A program made the translations under genes and the position numbers. A stretch of DNA of 64,000 nucleotides from SIG565 sp964607025 (GTDB lineage: Bacteria > Bacillota > Clostridia > Oscillospirales > Acutalibacteraceae), in assembly GCA_964607025.1 (NCBI GenBank), contig CAZSIL010000001.1, forward strand, positions 71,058 to 135,057, in the 5' to 3' direction. Below are positions 40,154-48,723 of this stretch, piece by piece. A model generated the notes under the pieces. It had not been told where the DNA came from, ran no database searches, and saw nothing but the letters and a program-made list of their open reading frames with translations. Every line of letters begins with the position of its first letter. The first letter of the stretch is position 1.

Positions 40154-41710
40154 ATGAAAAAATTTGAATTATCAGAGATTCATTTAGCCGAGCAAAAAAA
40201 GGAAATAAAGTTAGTAAACCGCTTGGATATTTTCGGATTACCTTGTTACTTTGAGTTTTCCCCACAGGATTGGATGGATTACGTTATGTCGTTTACCGAC
40301 CAAACCGACCTTGTCCTTTTTGACTGTATGCTTGATGGCGATTTTGTTTCGATTTATGAAAGTGAAATATTACCATTAAGAAAAAACGCTCAATTTGAAC
40401 GCTTCCGAGCACAAGGATTTGATCCTTTTGGTGAGTTAATAAAGGAAATAAAGAATCGTGGCATGAAGTGCTATTTAACCAATCGAATATCTGAAGTTGA
40501 TGTGGATAATGATGATATAAATGCATCTCCACTACAAAAAGAGCACCCCGAATGGTTTTTTACACCATCTTGGGGCGGGTCTAATTTTCGATTGTTAAAT
40601 TTCGCCGAAAAGGGCGTTCACGAGCATAAATGCAGCGTTTTATTAGAGTTGTTGCGCAAATATCCTTTTGATGGATTGGATATTGATTTTGAACGCCATA
40701 CACCGTATATGCCCGGTGATAATGCATGGGAAATGCGAGAGAATGTAACGGATTTTTTACGAATGCTGCGAGAAGGAACCCTGCAGATTGAAAAGGAAAC
40801 GGGACGTGCTATTATGCTTACTGCTCGCGTTCCGGATTGCTTAGAGGGCTGCAAAATAGATGGTCTGGACGTTTGGCAATGGAAGGAAGAAAATTTAATA
40901 GATAGTCTTACCCTTGGCTCTCGTTCATTTGATGTGCAGATAGAGGAATTCCGCGATGCTCTTGGCGAAGATATAAAACTTTTCCCGTGCTATGATGCGC
41001 ATCACTCGGTAGATGGCTATCAGCATCCGACCGATGAAACAATACGTGGTGTAATGTATAACTGGTGGCAGCGTGGAGCTGATGGCGTTGAGGTCTTCAA
41101 CTGGTATTGCACCGATAAGGATAAATTACAGGAAAAATTGACAAGATATAATATCCCCGCAGTTGGCAGATATGCTTTTTATCCTGTTTTATTCAATGAA
41201 GATGATACAGGTCTTGGTGATAAGGAGTTTTTACGTTCTTGTGATAAAACTTATGTGGTTGACCTTAAAGGTGGATATCCGTGGGCTAAGGGATATGGCA
41301 ATCTAAATGCAACGCGTCAATTGCCCATGCAAATAGAAAAAGAAGGCGTTGTTAGATTGTTCGTTGGTGAAAATCTGGCTTCGGCGAAAAATGCTACACT
41401 ACGTTTGTCCTTTTCGGAATTTGAAACTGAAACACCGGTTGTTTATTTGAATGGCAAAGAGTTAAAACTTGATAGGAGAGAAGCATTTAATGATGTTCGT
41501 TTAGCGGCGGACAAGGCCGATGATGGAGCAACCTCGGGTTTTGGTGTTGCACGTCGATTCTTTGATAAAAATTATCAGGGAAAGAAGTGTACCGATTTAT
41601 ACTTTGATATAACGGGAACCGAAACAGAAGTGGCCTATCAGGAAATCAAGGTTTTGGCAAAAAATGAGCTTACCCTATACAAAGTAGAAATTATGTCTAA
41701 AGTTAAATAA
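40154..41710 (+). CDS. putative TIM-barrel glycoside hydrolase of unclear family
   Basis: A 518-residue protein from ATG 40154 (AAAGGAG 7 bases upstream); the frame's earlier start at 40127 overlaps the fucosidase end. The first 350 residues look like a beta/alpha barrel: WFFTPSWGGSNFRLLNFAEK, FDGLDIDFERHTPYMPG with acidic residues at a strand end, and VMYNWWQRGADGVEVFNWYC. The last 130 residues look like a beta-sandwich (VYLNGKELKLDRREAF). No signal peptide. I cannot assign it to a CAZy family; the DxDxE pattern recalls GH18 and GH-like unassigned families. Its place after a GH29 gene suggests a role in the same glycan pathway. Confidence 0.62.
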   Translation: MKKFELSEIHLAEQKKEIKLVNRLDIFGLPCYFEFSPQDWMDYVMSFTDQTDLVLFDCMLDGDFVSIYESEILPLRKNAQFERFRAQGFDPFGELIKEIKNRGMKCYLTNRISEVDVDNDDINASPLQKEHPEWFFTPSWGGSNFRLLNFAEKGVHEHKCSVLLELLRKYPFDGLDIDFERHTPYMPGDNAWEMRENVTDFLRMLREGTLQIEKETGRAIMLTARVPDCLEGCKIDGLDVWQWKEENLIDSLTLGSRSFDVQIEEFRDALGEDIKLFPCYDAHHSVDGYQHPTDETIRGVMYNWWQRGADGVEVFNWYCTDKDKLQEKLTRYNIPAVGRYAFYPVLFNEDDTGLGDKEFLRSCDKTYVVDLKGGYPWAKGYGNLNATRQLPMQIEKEGVVRLFVGENLASAKNATLRLSFSEFETETPVVYLNGKELKLDRREAFNDVRLAADKADDGATSGFGVARRFFDKNYQGKKCTDLYFDITGTETEVAYQEIKVLAKNELTLYKVEIMSKVK

Positions 41711-41719
41711 TTAAAAAAG

Positions 41720-41759
41720 AAAATGGACTGTACCGTAATTTATAGGTACAGTCCATTTT
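41720..41759. terminator. bidirectional terminator
   Basis: AAAATGGACTGTACC pairs with GGTACAGTCCATTTT; convergent genes on either side. Confidence 0.85.
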
Positions 41760-41762
41760 TTG

Positions 41763-42710
41763 CTATGATACTACGTTAACGGGTGTTCCGTTTAAAAATT
41801 GTTCGATATTATTTAGCACAATACCGAATAATCTTTCTCTCGTACTCTTTGGCACCCAAGCCGAGTGGGGAGTGATTGTTAAGTTAGGTGCGTCAAGTAA
41901 AGGACAATCGGTTCTCATCGGTTCATATTCAATAACGTCGACCGCCGCACCCGAGAGTTTTCCGTTTTTGAGCGCCTCGACTAATGCCAATTCATCAACT
42001 AAACCGCCGCGAGCAGTGTTTATAAAAAATGCGCCGTTTTTGATTTTGTTAAAGGATTCTTTATTAAACATTTTTGCATTATCTTCGGTTAGTGGGCAGT
42101 GAACGGTAATGATGTCTGATTGTGCTAAAAGTTCATCGAGCGACACGAATTTTGTTTCATTATCGGGTCTTACAGTACGTGTGTGAACTAAAACGTTCAT
42201 ATCAAATGCCCTTGCGATTTTTGCAACGGCTTTACCGATACTGCCGTAACCAATAATGCCTATTGTTTTGCCCATCAATTCGTCGGTCGGGAAGGCAATA
42301 GGGGAAAATAACGGACTTTTTATCCATCCTCCCGTCTTTACAAAGTTATCGTAATCGGCAATACGGGAAAAATGATTTAGAATATATCCAAAGGTTTGTT
42401 GTGCCACAGCAGCTGTGGAATAACTACCCGCATTGCAAACGGTGATTCCGTTTTTGCGGCAATACTCTATATCAATATTGTTATAACCCGTTGCAAAGGT
42501 GCCGATATATTTAAGCTTTTTGGCTTTTTTAAGCACGTTTTCATCAACGCGGATTTTGTTGCAAAGCAAAATGTCGGTATCTATAATCTCGGTTTCAAGC
42601 TCACTATATGATAGATTTTCGAAAATACGGACGTCACCGAATTTATTAAAACCATCAAACGACATATCACCCACGGTCAGAACCGCGCCTTCGGTAATAA
42701 CTATCTTCAT
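41763..42710 (-). CDS. D-isomer-specific 2-hydroxyacid dehydrogenase
   Basis: A 315-residue NAD(P)-dependent enzyme. The nucleotide-binding motif is GIIGYGSIGKAVAKIA; the catalytic residues lie in NTARGGLVDE (Arg), DVIEYEPM (Glu) and TPHSAWVP (His). The form resembles glycerate dehydrogenase/hydroxypyruvate reductase, but substrate choice cannot be read from the sequence. Its ATG overlaps the stop of the DUF896 gene by 4 bases, making it the last gene of the dnaX-recR operon, which is unusual company for a metabolic enzyme. Confidence 0.88.
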   Translation of the reverse strand: MKIVITEGAVLTVGDMSFDGFNKFGDVRIFENLSYSELETEIIDTDILLCNKIRVDENVLKKAKKLKYIGTFATGYNNIDIEYCRKNGITVCNAGSYSTAAVAQQTFGYILNHFSRIADYDNFVKTGGWIKSPLFSPIAFPTDELMGKTIGIIGYGSIGKAVAKIARAFDMNVLVHTRTVRPDNETKFVSLDELLAQSDIITVHCPLTEDNAKMFNKESFNKIKNGAFFINTARGGLVDELALVEALKNGKLSGAAVDVIEYEPMRTDCPLLDAPNLTITPHSAWVPKSTRERLFGIVLNNIEQFLNGTPVNVVS

Positions 42711-42913
42711 TGTATCTTTTTTGTCACCTTTCGTTTTTTGCCGTCAGGGTCCACTATATATGTGTTTTCAAGCTGACCTACGAGAGAGCGCTTAAAGGAA
42801 TCAATATATTCGCGGCGAAGAGTATACTGTTCGGCTTTTTCTTCTTCGGTTAGCCCCACGGTCTTTTGTTTGTGGGCTAATTCATTAATTCTTTTGATTT
42901 TTTCGTCGGTCAT
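42707..42913 (-). CDS. DUF896 family small protein (YnzC-like)
   Basis: A 68-residue protein from ATG 42913 (GGAGAT upstream). MTDEKIKRINELAHKQKTVG, LTEEEKAEQYTLRREYIDSF and DPDGKKRK are the DUF896 signature. Members are small helical-hairpin proteins of unknown function; B. subtilis YnzC/YneB-region homologues are near lexA in that organism. Here the gene directly follows recR. Confidence 0.9.
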   Translation of the reverse strand: MTDEKIKRINELAHKQKTVGLTEEEKAEQYTLRREYIDSFKRSLVGQLENTYIVDPDGKKRKVTKKIQ

Positions 42914-42914
42914 A

Positions 42915-43514
42915 CTAAATCTCCGTTCTGCCGTCAAGAGCCAATGCTAAGGTTACTTCACCCGCATATTCAAGGTCGCTGCCAACGGGAATTCCGTAAG
43001 CTAAGCGGGTGATTTTAATGCCCATCGGCTTTATAAGACGGGATAAATAACTCGCGGTGGCTTCGCCTTCAACCGTTGGGTTGGTTGCCATGATAATTTC
43101 ACGCACCGTGCCGTCGGCTAAGCGGGACAAAAGCTCTTTTATCTTCAACTGTTCGGGACCTATGTTATCAAGCGGAGAAATGCAACCGTGGATAACATGG
43201 TAAAGCCCCCTGTATTCGTGGGTTTTTTCAAGTACCAATACGTCTTTTGGTTGTTCAACGACACAAATTGTCGATTTATCTCGCGCATTATCAGAACAAA
43301 TATCGCAAACATCCAGGTCGGTAAAAGCTTGACAACAAGCGCAATAATGTATTTTTTCCTTGGCGTTTATAAGCGCGGCGGCAAATTTTTCGGCATAGTC
43401 TGTGGGTTGAGATAGCACGAAATAAGCCAATCTCGCCGCAGTTTTTTTGCCGATACCTGGCAAACGCTCAAATTGAGATACCAGTTCGTTTAAGGATACA
43501 ATGTTATTAGCCAT
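42915..43514 (-). CDS. recR: recombination protein RecR
   Basis: A 199-residue protein, the family's normal length. The helix-hairpin-helix near the N-terminus reads FERLPGIGKKTAARLAYF; the zinc finger is CACCQAFTDLDVCDIC (about 57-72); the Toprim domain follows with ICVVEQPKDVLVLE and TNPTVEGEATA. With RecO and RecF it loads RecA at gaps in single-stranded DNA. It is third in the dnaX-ybaB-recR operon, a widely conserved order. Confidence 0.97.
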   Translation of the reverse strand: MANNIVSLNELVSQFERLPGIGKKTAARLAYFVLSQPTDYAEKFAAALINAKEKIHYCACCQAFTDLDVCDICSDNARDKSTICVVEQPKDVLVLEKTHEYRGLYHVIHGCISPLDNIGPEQLKIKELLSRLADGTVREIIMATNPTVEGEATASYLSRLIKPMGIKITRLAYGIPVGSDLEYAGEVTLALALDGRTEI

Positions 43515-43524
43515 CTTTTTTACC

Positions 43525-43863
43525 TTAAAATAGTCCCGGCATATTAAGGCCGCCGGTTATTGCGCCCATTTCTTCTTCAGCGGTTTTTATCGCTTTGGAA
43601 ATGGCTTCGTTAACGGCAACGGTTATAAGGTCTTCGAGCATTTCTGCATCATCAGGGTCAACCGCATCGGGTTCGATTTTTATATTCTTTATAAGATGTT
43701 TACCATCCACCGTAACGCTAATTAAGCCGCCGCCGGAAGTGGCAGTATATTCGCGGTTTTCAAGATCTTCTTGTAACGCCGCCATATCCTCTTGCATCTT
43801 TTGTGCTTGTTTAAGCATAGCGTTCATATTACCGCCGCCGGAATTAGGTATTCTGCATTTCAT
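43525..43863 (-). CDS. YbaB/EbfC family nucleoid-associated protein
   Basis: A 112-residue protein from ATG 43863 (AAAGGAG upstream). MNAMLKQAQKMQEDMAALQE is the family's N-terminal helix, and VTVDGKHLIKNIKIEPDAVD the central beta-strand region. It forms dimers that bind DNA. Lies between dnaX and recR as in most bacteria. Confidence 0.95.
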   Translation of the reverse strand: MKCRIPNSGGGNMNAMLKQAQKMQEDMAALQEDLENREYTATSGGGLISVTVDGKHLIKNIKIEPDAVDPDDAEMLEDLITVAVNEAISKAIKTAEEEMGAITGGLNMPGLF

Positions 43864-43876
43864 AAGTATTACTCCT

Positions 43877-45478
43877 TTAATTTTGTTTGTTTGGAACTTC
43901 AAGTTCCTTTAAGCGATTTCTTATTTCATCGAGGGGGTCATCGCTTATTACAACACTTTTGCGTTTTTTGTAAGGCCCTAATTTATAAGATATGCCTGTA
44001 ACTGTTTCTATAGCGCGTCTGAGCGACTCTTTGTATTGTCCGTTGGATGAGTTCATAAGTTCAGCAAACTGCGGGTTTGTGCAGTCAACCAGACAAAAAT
44101 CACCCTTTATAAATGCTCGTGACGTGTTTAGTATGCCACGAAGAAGCGGTGCGCTCTTTGATAATTCTTCTAAGATGGTTATCCAGACCTCCGAATCGAC
44201 AAGACCTTCATCGTCGGTCGTTTTAACGCCGCTTTCGGTGTCGGTATTAGTAATGTCCACAACTTCTTCGGTTACAGTATCGACCGTTTCTTCAGCAACC
44301 GTTTCGTTTGCAACTTTTGGCGCAGTAACTGTAGCTACGCGCGGCATCTTTTCGAGTGCTGCGATTCTGCGTTCAAGCGAATCAATATCGTGCCTAAGAT
44401 TTGGACTGCATAAACGAACGAGCATTAATTCCATCTCGCTGCGGCGATTGCCGTTTTGCATTTTTATAGCAGAGTCCTGCAAATATCGAAGCGTTAACAC
44501 GATATCTTCTAAATTATATTCGTCCGCTTGTGCTATCAATTTTTCCAGATGAGATGCCGAACAAACAATGGGCTTATGTTTATCCTTAACGGTTTTTACT
44601 ATCATAAGGTTGCGATAGTGCAAAACAAGGTCGTTTAACAACTTTAACATATCCACCGATGCGCTGTATAATTTATCGGTGAGCACGAGCGCACCCTCGG
44701 TATCAAGATTTCTGATACAATCGGCGAATTTAAGTAAATAGTCATTACCTGCAAGTCCGCACACCTTGGCTACCACGTCTTCGGTCACTTTTCTATCGCT
44801 TGACACGCATAAATCGAGCGTCGATAAGGCATCACGCATACCGCCGTCAGCAATGGAAGCTATCATATTTGCGGCGTCATCGGTAATAAAAAAACCTTCC
44901 TTTTGGGCTACATATTTTAATCTTTCACAAATGATTTGCGGCTCGATACGTTTGAAATCAAAGCGTTGGCAACGCGATAAAATGGTGGTAGGGAGTTTGT
45001 GCACTTCGGTTGTGGCTAATATGAAAATTACGTGCGTTGGCGGCTCTTCAAGAGTTTTAAGCAGAGCGTTAAACGCCTGTAACGTCAACATATGCACCTC
45101 GTCTATAATATAAACTCGGTATTTAGCGGCTGCAGGTGTAAAATTTACCTGTTCGCGAAGTTCCCTGATATTATCAACACTGTTGTTTGATGCGGCGTCG
45201 ATTTCGACGATATCCATAACGTCATCATTTTGTATAGCGCGACACGCCTCACACTCGCCGCACGGGTCACCGTTTTTGGGCGATAAACAGTTTACTGCTT
45301 TGGCTAAAATTTTGGCGCAGGTGGTTTTTCCTGTACCTCTGGTGCCTGTAAACAAATAAGCATGGAAAATCTTACCCGAAGAGAGCTGACTCTTGAGTGT
45401 TGACGTGATATGCTCTTGACCTACAACGTCGGAAAATTCTATCGGGCGGTACTTTCGGTAAAGTGCTTTATAAGACAC
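43877..45478 (-). CDS. dnaX: DNA polymerase III subunit gamma/tau
   Basis: A 533-residue clamp-loader ATPase from GTG 45478 (AAGGGGGAT 5 bases upstream); the longer frame to 45544 runs into the SRP RNA. SYKALYRKYRPIEFSDVVGQ opens the protein, Walker A is FTGTRGTGKTTCAK, the zinc module is CLSPKNGDPCGECEACR, and Walker B/sensor segments are IIDEVHMLT and ILATTEVHKLP. Domain III follows and a modest C-terminal tail (about 370-533) for tau-type contacts. First gene of the dnaX-ybaB-recR-DUF896-dehydrogenase operon. Confidence 0.97.
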   Translation of the reverse strand: MSYKALYRKYRPIEFSDVVGQEHITSTLKSQLSSGKIFHAYLFTGTRGTGKTTCAKILAKAVNCLSPKNGDPCGECEACRAIQNDDVMDIVEIDAASNNSVDNIRELREQVNFTPAAAKYRVYIIDEVHMLTLQAFNALLKTLEEPPTHVIFILATTEVHKLPTTILSRCQRFDFKRIEPQIICERLKYVAQKEGFFITDDAANMIASIADGGMRDALSTLDLCVSSDRKVTEDVVAKVCGLAGNDYLLKFADCIRNLDTEGALVLTDKLYSASVDMLKLLNDLVLHYRNLMIVKTVKDKHKPIVCSASHLEKLIAQADEYNLEDIVLTLRYLQDSAIKMQNGNRRSEMELMLVRLCSPNLRHDIDSLERRIAALEKMPRVATVTAPKVANETVAEETVDTVTEEVVDITNTDTESGVKTTDDEGLVDSEVWITILEELSKSAPLLRGILNTSRAFIKGDFCLVDCTNPQFAELMNSSNGQYKESLRRAIETVTGISYKLGPYKKRKSVVISDDPLDEIRNRLKELEVPNKQN

Positions 45479-45509
45479 GGTTATCCCCCTTATAAAAAAA
45501 TCGTGTAAC

Positions 45510-45632
45510 TTGGCGCACGAATGGACCGATTTACTGCGGCGCACAGGAAGAACTACTTAATGCTGCTCGGTTCCCCGCCTGACATGGTTCGCAGTTTCCC
45601 GTCGCACAGGACCCGCCCATTCGCACGCCGAA
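45510..45632 (-). ncRNA. ffs: signal recognition particle RNA (small bacterial type)
   Basis: On the minus strand the apical domain reads ACCATGTCAGG, then CGGGGAACCGAGCAGCA, the highly conserved Ffh-binding loop sequence. The ends form a long helix: GGCGTGCGAATGG (45617-45629) pairs with CCATTCGTGCGCC (45512-45524), including two G-U pairs. Total about 120 nt, the short form lacking an Alu domain. It lies directly upstream of dnaX, as in many Firmicutes. Exact ends are approximate. Confidence 0.93.
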
Positions 45633-45659
45633 TTACACGAAAGGTCATTATTATTTACT

Positions 45660-45688
45660 ATTATAATATAAAACTCGATTAATATCAA
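45660..45688 (-). promoter_or_regulatory. sigma-A promoter for ffs (and possibly dnaX)
   Basis: Minus strand: -35 TTGATA (45683-45688), 17 bases, -10 TATAAT (45660-45665); start near 45653. A second, rightward promoter for the next gene (TTGTAT, 17 bases, TATAAT) is divergent from it. Confidence 0.78.
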
Positions 45689-45777
45689 TAGTAACTTTTC
45701 GAATTTTTATGTTGTATTTGTTACATAAATTAGGTATAATTATTGTGTATTACTATATTACTATGAGGTGAAAGAAA

Positions 45778-46443
45778 ATGCAGAGATTAATGGTTAAAGA
45801 ATTGTTTTCGCTCGAACACACTGTAGCGGCAGAGATATTTAGCGATGTCACATACGCCTTTGAAGTTCTGCCCAAAATAAGTGAGTTCATAAAAATGTTG
45901 GGGAAAAGTTTACCCGAAGATAAGTTCGAGCAAAAGGGCGATAATATTTGGATAGCAAAAAGTGCGAAGGTTGCACCTACCGCGTCCATTACGGGCCCTT
46001 GCATAATCGATGAAGAAGCCGAGATTCGTCATTGCGCCTTTATACGCGGTAACGCGCTGGTGGGTAAAAAATGTGTCGTAGGCAATTCAACTGAACTGAA
46101 AAACGTAATTTTGTTTGACTGTGTTCAGGTTCCGCATTATAACTACGTTGGCGATTCGGTTTTAGGTTATCGTTCCCATTTAGGCGCCGGAGCTATAACT
46201 TCAAACGTTAAATCGGATAAAACACTTGTAAAGGTTAATTTACAAGGTCAAAGAATAGAAACGGGACTTAAAAAATTCGGCGCAATGGTAGGCGATAACG
46301 TAGAAGTCGGCTGCGGAAGTGTTTTAAATCCCGGAACAGTTATAGGCAAAAACACAAATATTTATCCTTTATCAATGGTGCGCGGTTTTGTTCCTGCTTT
46401 TAGTATCTACAAAAAGCAGGGCGAGGTTGTGCTGAAGGGATAA
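45778..46443 (+). CDS. left-handed beta-helix (hexapeptide repeat) transferase, GlmU C-terminal-like
   Basis: A 221-residue protein. After a short helical N-terminus, residues about 60-210 are a hexapeptide-repeat beta-helix (IWIAKSAKVAPTASITGPCI, AEIRHCAFIRGNALVGKKC, VGDNVEVGCGSVLNPGTVIG). It resembles the acyltransferase half of GlmU without the pyrophosphorylase half; such proteins are sometimes annotated as UDP-N-acetylglucosamine pyrophosphorylase. It would use acetyl-CoA or just bind a sugar nucleotide. Followed after 4 bases by the Nudix gene. Substrate unknown. Confidence 0.78.
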   Translation: MQRLMVKELFSLEHTVAAEIFSDVTYAFEVLPKISEFIKMLGKSLPEDKFEQKGDNIWIAKSAKVAPTASITGPCIIDEEAEIRHCAFIRGNALVGKKCVVGNSTELKNVILFDCVQVPHYNYVGDSVLGYRSHLGAGAITSNVKSDKTLVKVNLQGQRIETGLKKFGAMVGDNVEVGCGSVLNPGTVIGKNTNIYPLSMVRGFVPAFSIYKKQGEVVLKG

Positions 46444-46447
46444 AAAA

Positions 46448-46960
46448 ATGGAAAAGTGGGATATATTAAATGAGAGCGGACGTCCTGTGGGGAAAACGAT
46501 AGTTCGCGGAAGAAGTATACTATCGAGTGGTGAATATCATCTTGTAGTGCATATATGGGTTATTTCTGACGACGGCAGGTATTTAATTCAGCAGCGTTCA
46601 GAACAAAAACGCTTAATGCCGGGTGAGTGGGCTGCCACGGGCGGTGCCGCGGTAGCAGGGGAAGATTCCTTTACTGCCGCAAAAAGAGAATTAAAAGAAG
46701 AATTAGGCATAGATTCGGACAGAAATACTCTTAAATTCGTGCAGCGCATAAAGCGGCGCAATGCATTTGTTGACGTGTGGAAAATAAACACCAATATTCC
46801 CGTATCGCAGCTGACACTTCAAAAAAATGAAGTATCGACTGCAAAGTGGGTTGATAAGGCAACCCTTTTACAAATGATTAAGGAAGGCAAATTTCACGAT
46901 TATGGAAAATACTATTGGGAAGTAGTTTTGGGAGATCGCGAAAAGATAGAAATCAAATGA
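46448..46960 (+). CDS. Nudix hydrolase
   Basis: A 170-residue protein. The Nudix box is GAAVAGEDSFTAAKRELKEE followed by LGI (GX5EX7REUXEEXGU), near residues 63-85; the RNDRELKEELG glutamates bind metal. The flanking segments (HLVVHIWVISDDGRYLIQQR) place it in the IDI-like or general NUDIX group. It removes nucleoside diphosphate-linked groups, substrate unknown. The gene overlaps the next by 4 bases (ATGA). Confidence 0.9.
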   Translation: MEKWDILNESGRPVGKTIVRGRSILSSGEYHLVVHIWVISDDGRYLIQQRSEQKRLMPGEWAATGGAAVAGEDSFTAAKRELKEELGIDSDRNTLKFVQRIKRRNAFVDVWKINTNIPVSQLTLQKNEVSTAKWVDKATLLQMIKEGKFHDYGKYYWEVVLGDREKIEIK

Positions 46961-47889
46961 GTTTACAAAACAAAAATTTAAGTTGTGCGGTATGTCGCGC
47001 ATACTTGTTCCCTGAAGATGACGTTGTGTATTGTCCCGAGTGTGGCGCTCCGCATCACAGAGAGTGTTATAATTCAGTAGGGCATTGTGCATTAGAGCAT
47101 TTTCACGGCACCGAAAACGAATACCATAAACCCGATGTATCTGAGAAAAATGAAGAAAAAACAGTTTCTCAGGATAACGGAATAAGCACATCAAAGGTTT
47201 GTCCGTTCTGTAAAAAGGAAATAGAAAAAGATGTAAAGGTGTGTCCCTATTGTGGCAGACCCAGTATGTCGGGTGCATTTTTTACCTTTGATTTATCGGG
47301 CGGTGTCTCTGATAATGAAGTGCTGGAGGATAATATAACAGCGGGAATGGTAAAACCGCTTGTTGCGGTAAACACACAAAGATATTTGCCGAAATTCAAG
47401 CAGTTCTCAAGCGGCAAAAAATATTCTTGGAACTGGTTAGCATTTCTTTTTCCGCAAGGATGGTTTTTTTCACGCAAAATGTATAAGGCGGGATTTCTTG
47501 TAACGGCAATTATTTTAGCGTTTCAGATATGTTTGTTCCCCATAAACAACGTGGTGAATCAGACGGTTCTTAATGACTATACCGAAGTTGCGCTTTATCT
47601 TACCAATTATTTTAACGAGTGCTTGGTGAGTGGCAATTATATGCCCTTAATAGTTGCAAGTATTGGTTCGCTCGGGCCCATAATTGTGCGAATAATTTCG
47701 GGACTTTTTGGTGATAAGATTTACTATAATCACGTGTTTTCCCGCGTAAAGCAACGACTTGAAAGTAAACTTACCGATGAAGAATACTATCACAAATACG
47801 GTGGCGTTAACGTTTTTGCATTTTTGTTAGGCGTTATGGCGCTTAATTATCTGCCTAGCATATTCTATATGATTATGCAGTCGTTTTAG
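46957..47889 (+). CDS. prokaryotic RING-finger/zinc-ribbon membrane protein with DUF2628-like domain
   Basis: A 310-residue protein from ATG 46957 in the overlap with the Nudix stop. Residues about 8-50 form a RING-like zinc module (CAVCRAYLF, VYCPECGAPHHRECY, HC), the prokaryotic RING family 1 pattern. A second zinc ribbon CPFCKKEIEKDVKVCPYCG covers about 85-105. The second half has membrane segments and WNWLAFLFPQGWFFSRKMYK, characteristic of DUF2628. Function unknown; the cytoplasmic zinc domains might recruit a partner to the membrane. The next gene is a paralogue lacking the RING part. Confidence 0.78.
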   Translation: MSLQNKNLSCAVCRAYLFPEDDVVYCPECGAPHHRECYNSVGHCALEHFHGTENEYHKPDVSEKNEEKTVSQDNGISTSKVCPFCKKEIEKDVKVCPYCGRPSMSGAFFTFDLSGGVSDNEVLEDNITAGMVKPLVAVNTQRYLPKFKQFSSGKKYSWNWLAFLFPQGWFFSRKMYKAGFLVTAIILAFQICLFPINNVVNQTVLNDYTEVALYLTNYFNECLVSGNYMPLIVASIGSLGPIIVRIISGLFGDKIYYNHVFSRVKQRLESKLTDEEYYHKYGGVNVFAFLLGVMALNYLPSIFYMIMQSF

Positions 47890-47900
47890 GAGTGTAAAAA

Positions 47901-48689
47901 ATGAGTGTATTTTGTGTTAGTTGCGGTACCGAAAACAAACAAAGTTATAAGTTTTGCAAAAATTGCGGCGCGGTATTGCCCGATTTACAGGAGAATTATA
48001 CACCGCCTGTGCCCATAAAAGCACAAGAGAATAATGCCGAAGATGAAAAAATATTTGGTGTTACAAAAAAGCATTTAAAGAGATTTGTTGGCCAAAACAG
48101 TGATAAAATACTGCCGCGTTTTGAAGGTATGGAATTGGCGGATTCGAGAGTATCGTGGTGTTGGCCTGCCGCTATACTTGGTCTCTTTTTTGGCTTTTTC
48201 GGGCTGTCGTTCTGGTTCTTTTACCGAAAAATGTACAAGCCCGCTATTGCTTCGGCGCTTATTGGTACAATGTTTTACATAGCACAGGCATTTTTTGCGT
48301 ACCAGCAAATAGAAATGATTTTACCGCAGTTGACAGCGTTGTTTAATCCCACCATATTTGAAACGGGAAATTATGAACTGATTATAAGTTTTATAGAAAA
48401 CGCGGTGTCTAAAGCGACTGTTGGTGTTAAATTTGCAAACATATTTTCCGATGCCGAAAAATTTCTTGCGGTAATTTTGGGCGGATTGTTCGGCTTAACC
48501 CTTTATAAGAATCACGTTATAAGAAAGGTCACAGATATTCTTGAAAAAGATGCCGCTTGGCTTATTGTAGATTTGAAAAGAAAAGGCGGAGTAAGCGGCG
48601 GAATGGCTTTTTTAGGCGTTATGATAATGATTATAATAACTTGTGCTGTGTCTACAGCTATGGTTATTGGATTATTCTTGCTACATTAA
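47901..48689 (+). CDS. zinc-ribbon membrane protein with DUF2628-like domain
   Basis: A 262-residue protein. The N-terminal zinc ribbon reads FCVSCGTENKQSYKFCKNCG (residues 4-23). After a linker comes WCWPAAILGLFFGFFGLSFW and FYRKMYKPAIASALIG, the DUF2628-type membrane part, with further helices to the C-terminus. It is 11 bases downstream of the related RING protein gene, so the two are probably co-expressed and may form a heteromer. Function unknown. Confidence 0.8.
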   Translation: MSVFCVSCGTENKQSYKFCKNCGAVLPDLQENYTPPVPIKAQENNAEDEKIFGVTKKHLKRFVGQNSDKILPRFEGMELADSRVSWCWPAAILGLFFGFFGLSFWFFYRKMYKPAIASALIGTMFYIAQAFFAYQQIEMILPQLTALFNPTIFETGNYELIISFIENAVSKATVGVKFANIFSDAEKFLAVILGGLFGLTLYKNHVIRKVTDILEKDAAWLIVDLKRKGGVSGGMAFLGVMIMIIITCAVSTAMVIGLFLLH

Positions 48690-48723
48690 GAGCAAATAAC
48701 TTATGTAAAGGAGCATATTTATT

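Noticed and set aside
44766..45113. Plus-strand frames inside dnaX
   Set aside because: They are antisense shadows of a gene with full clamp-loader motifs.
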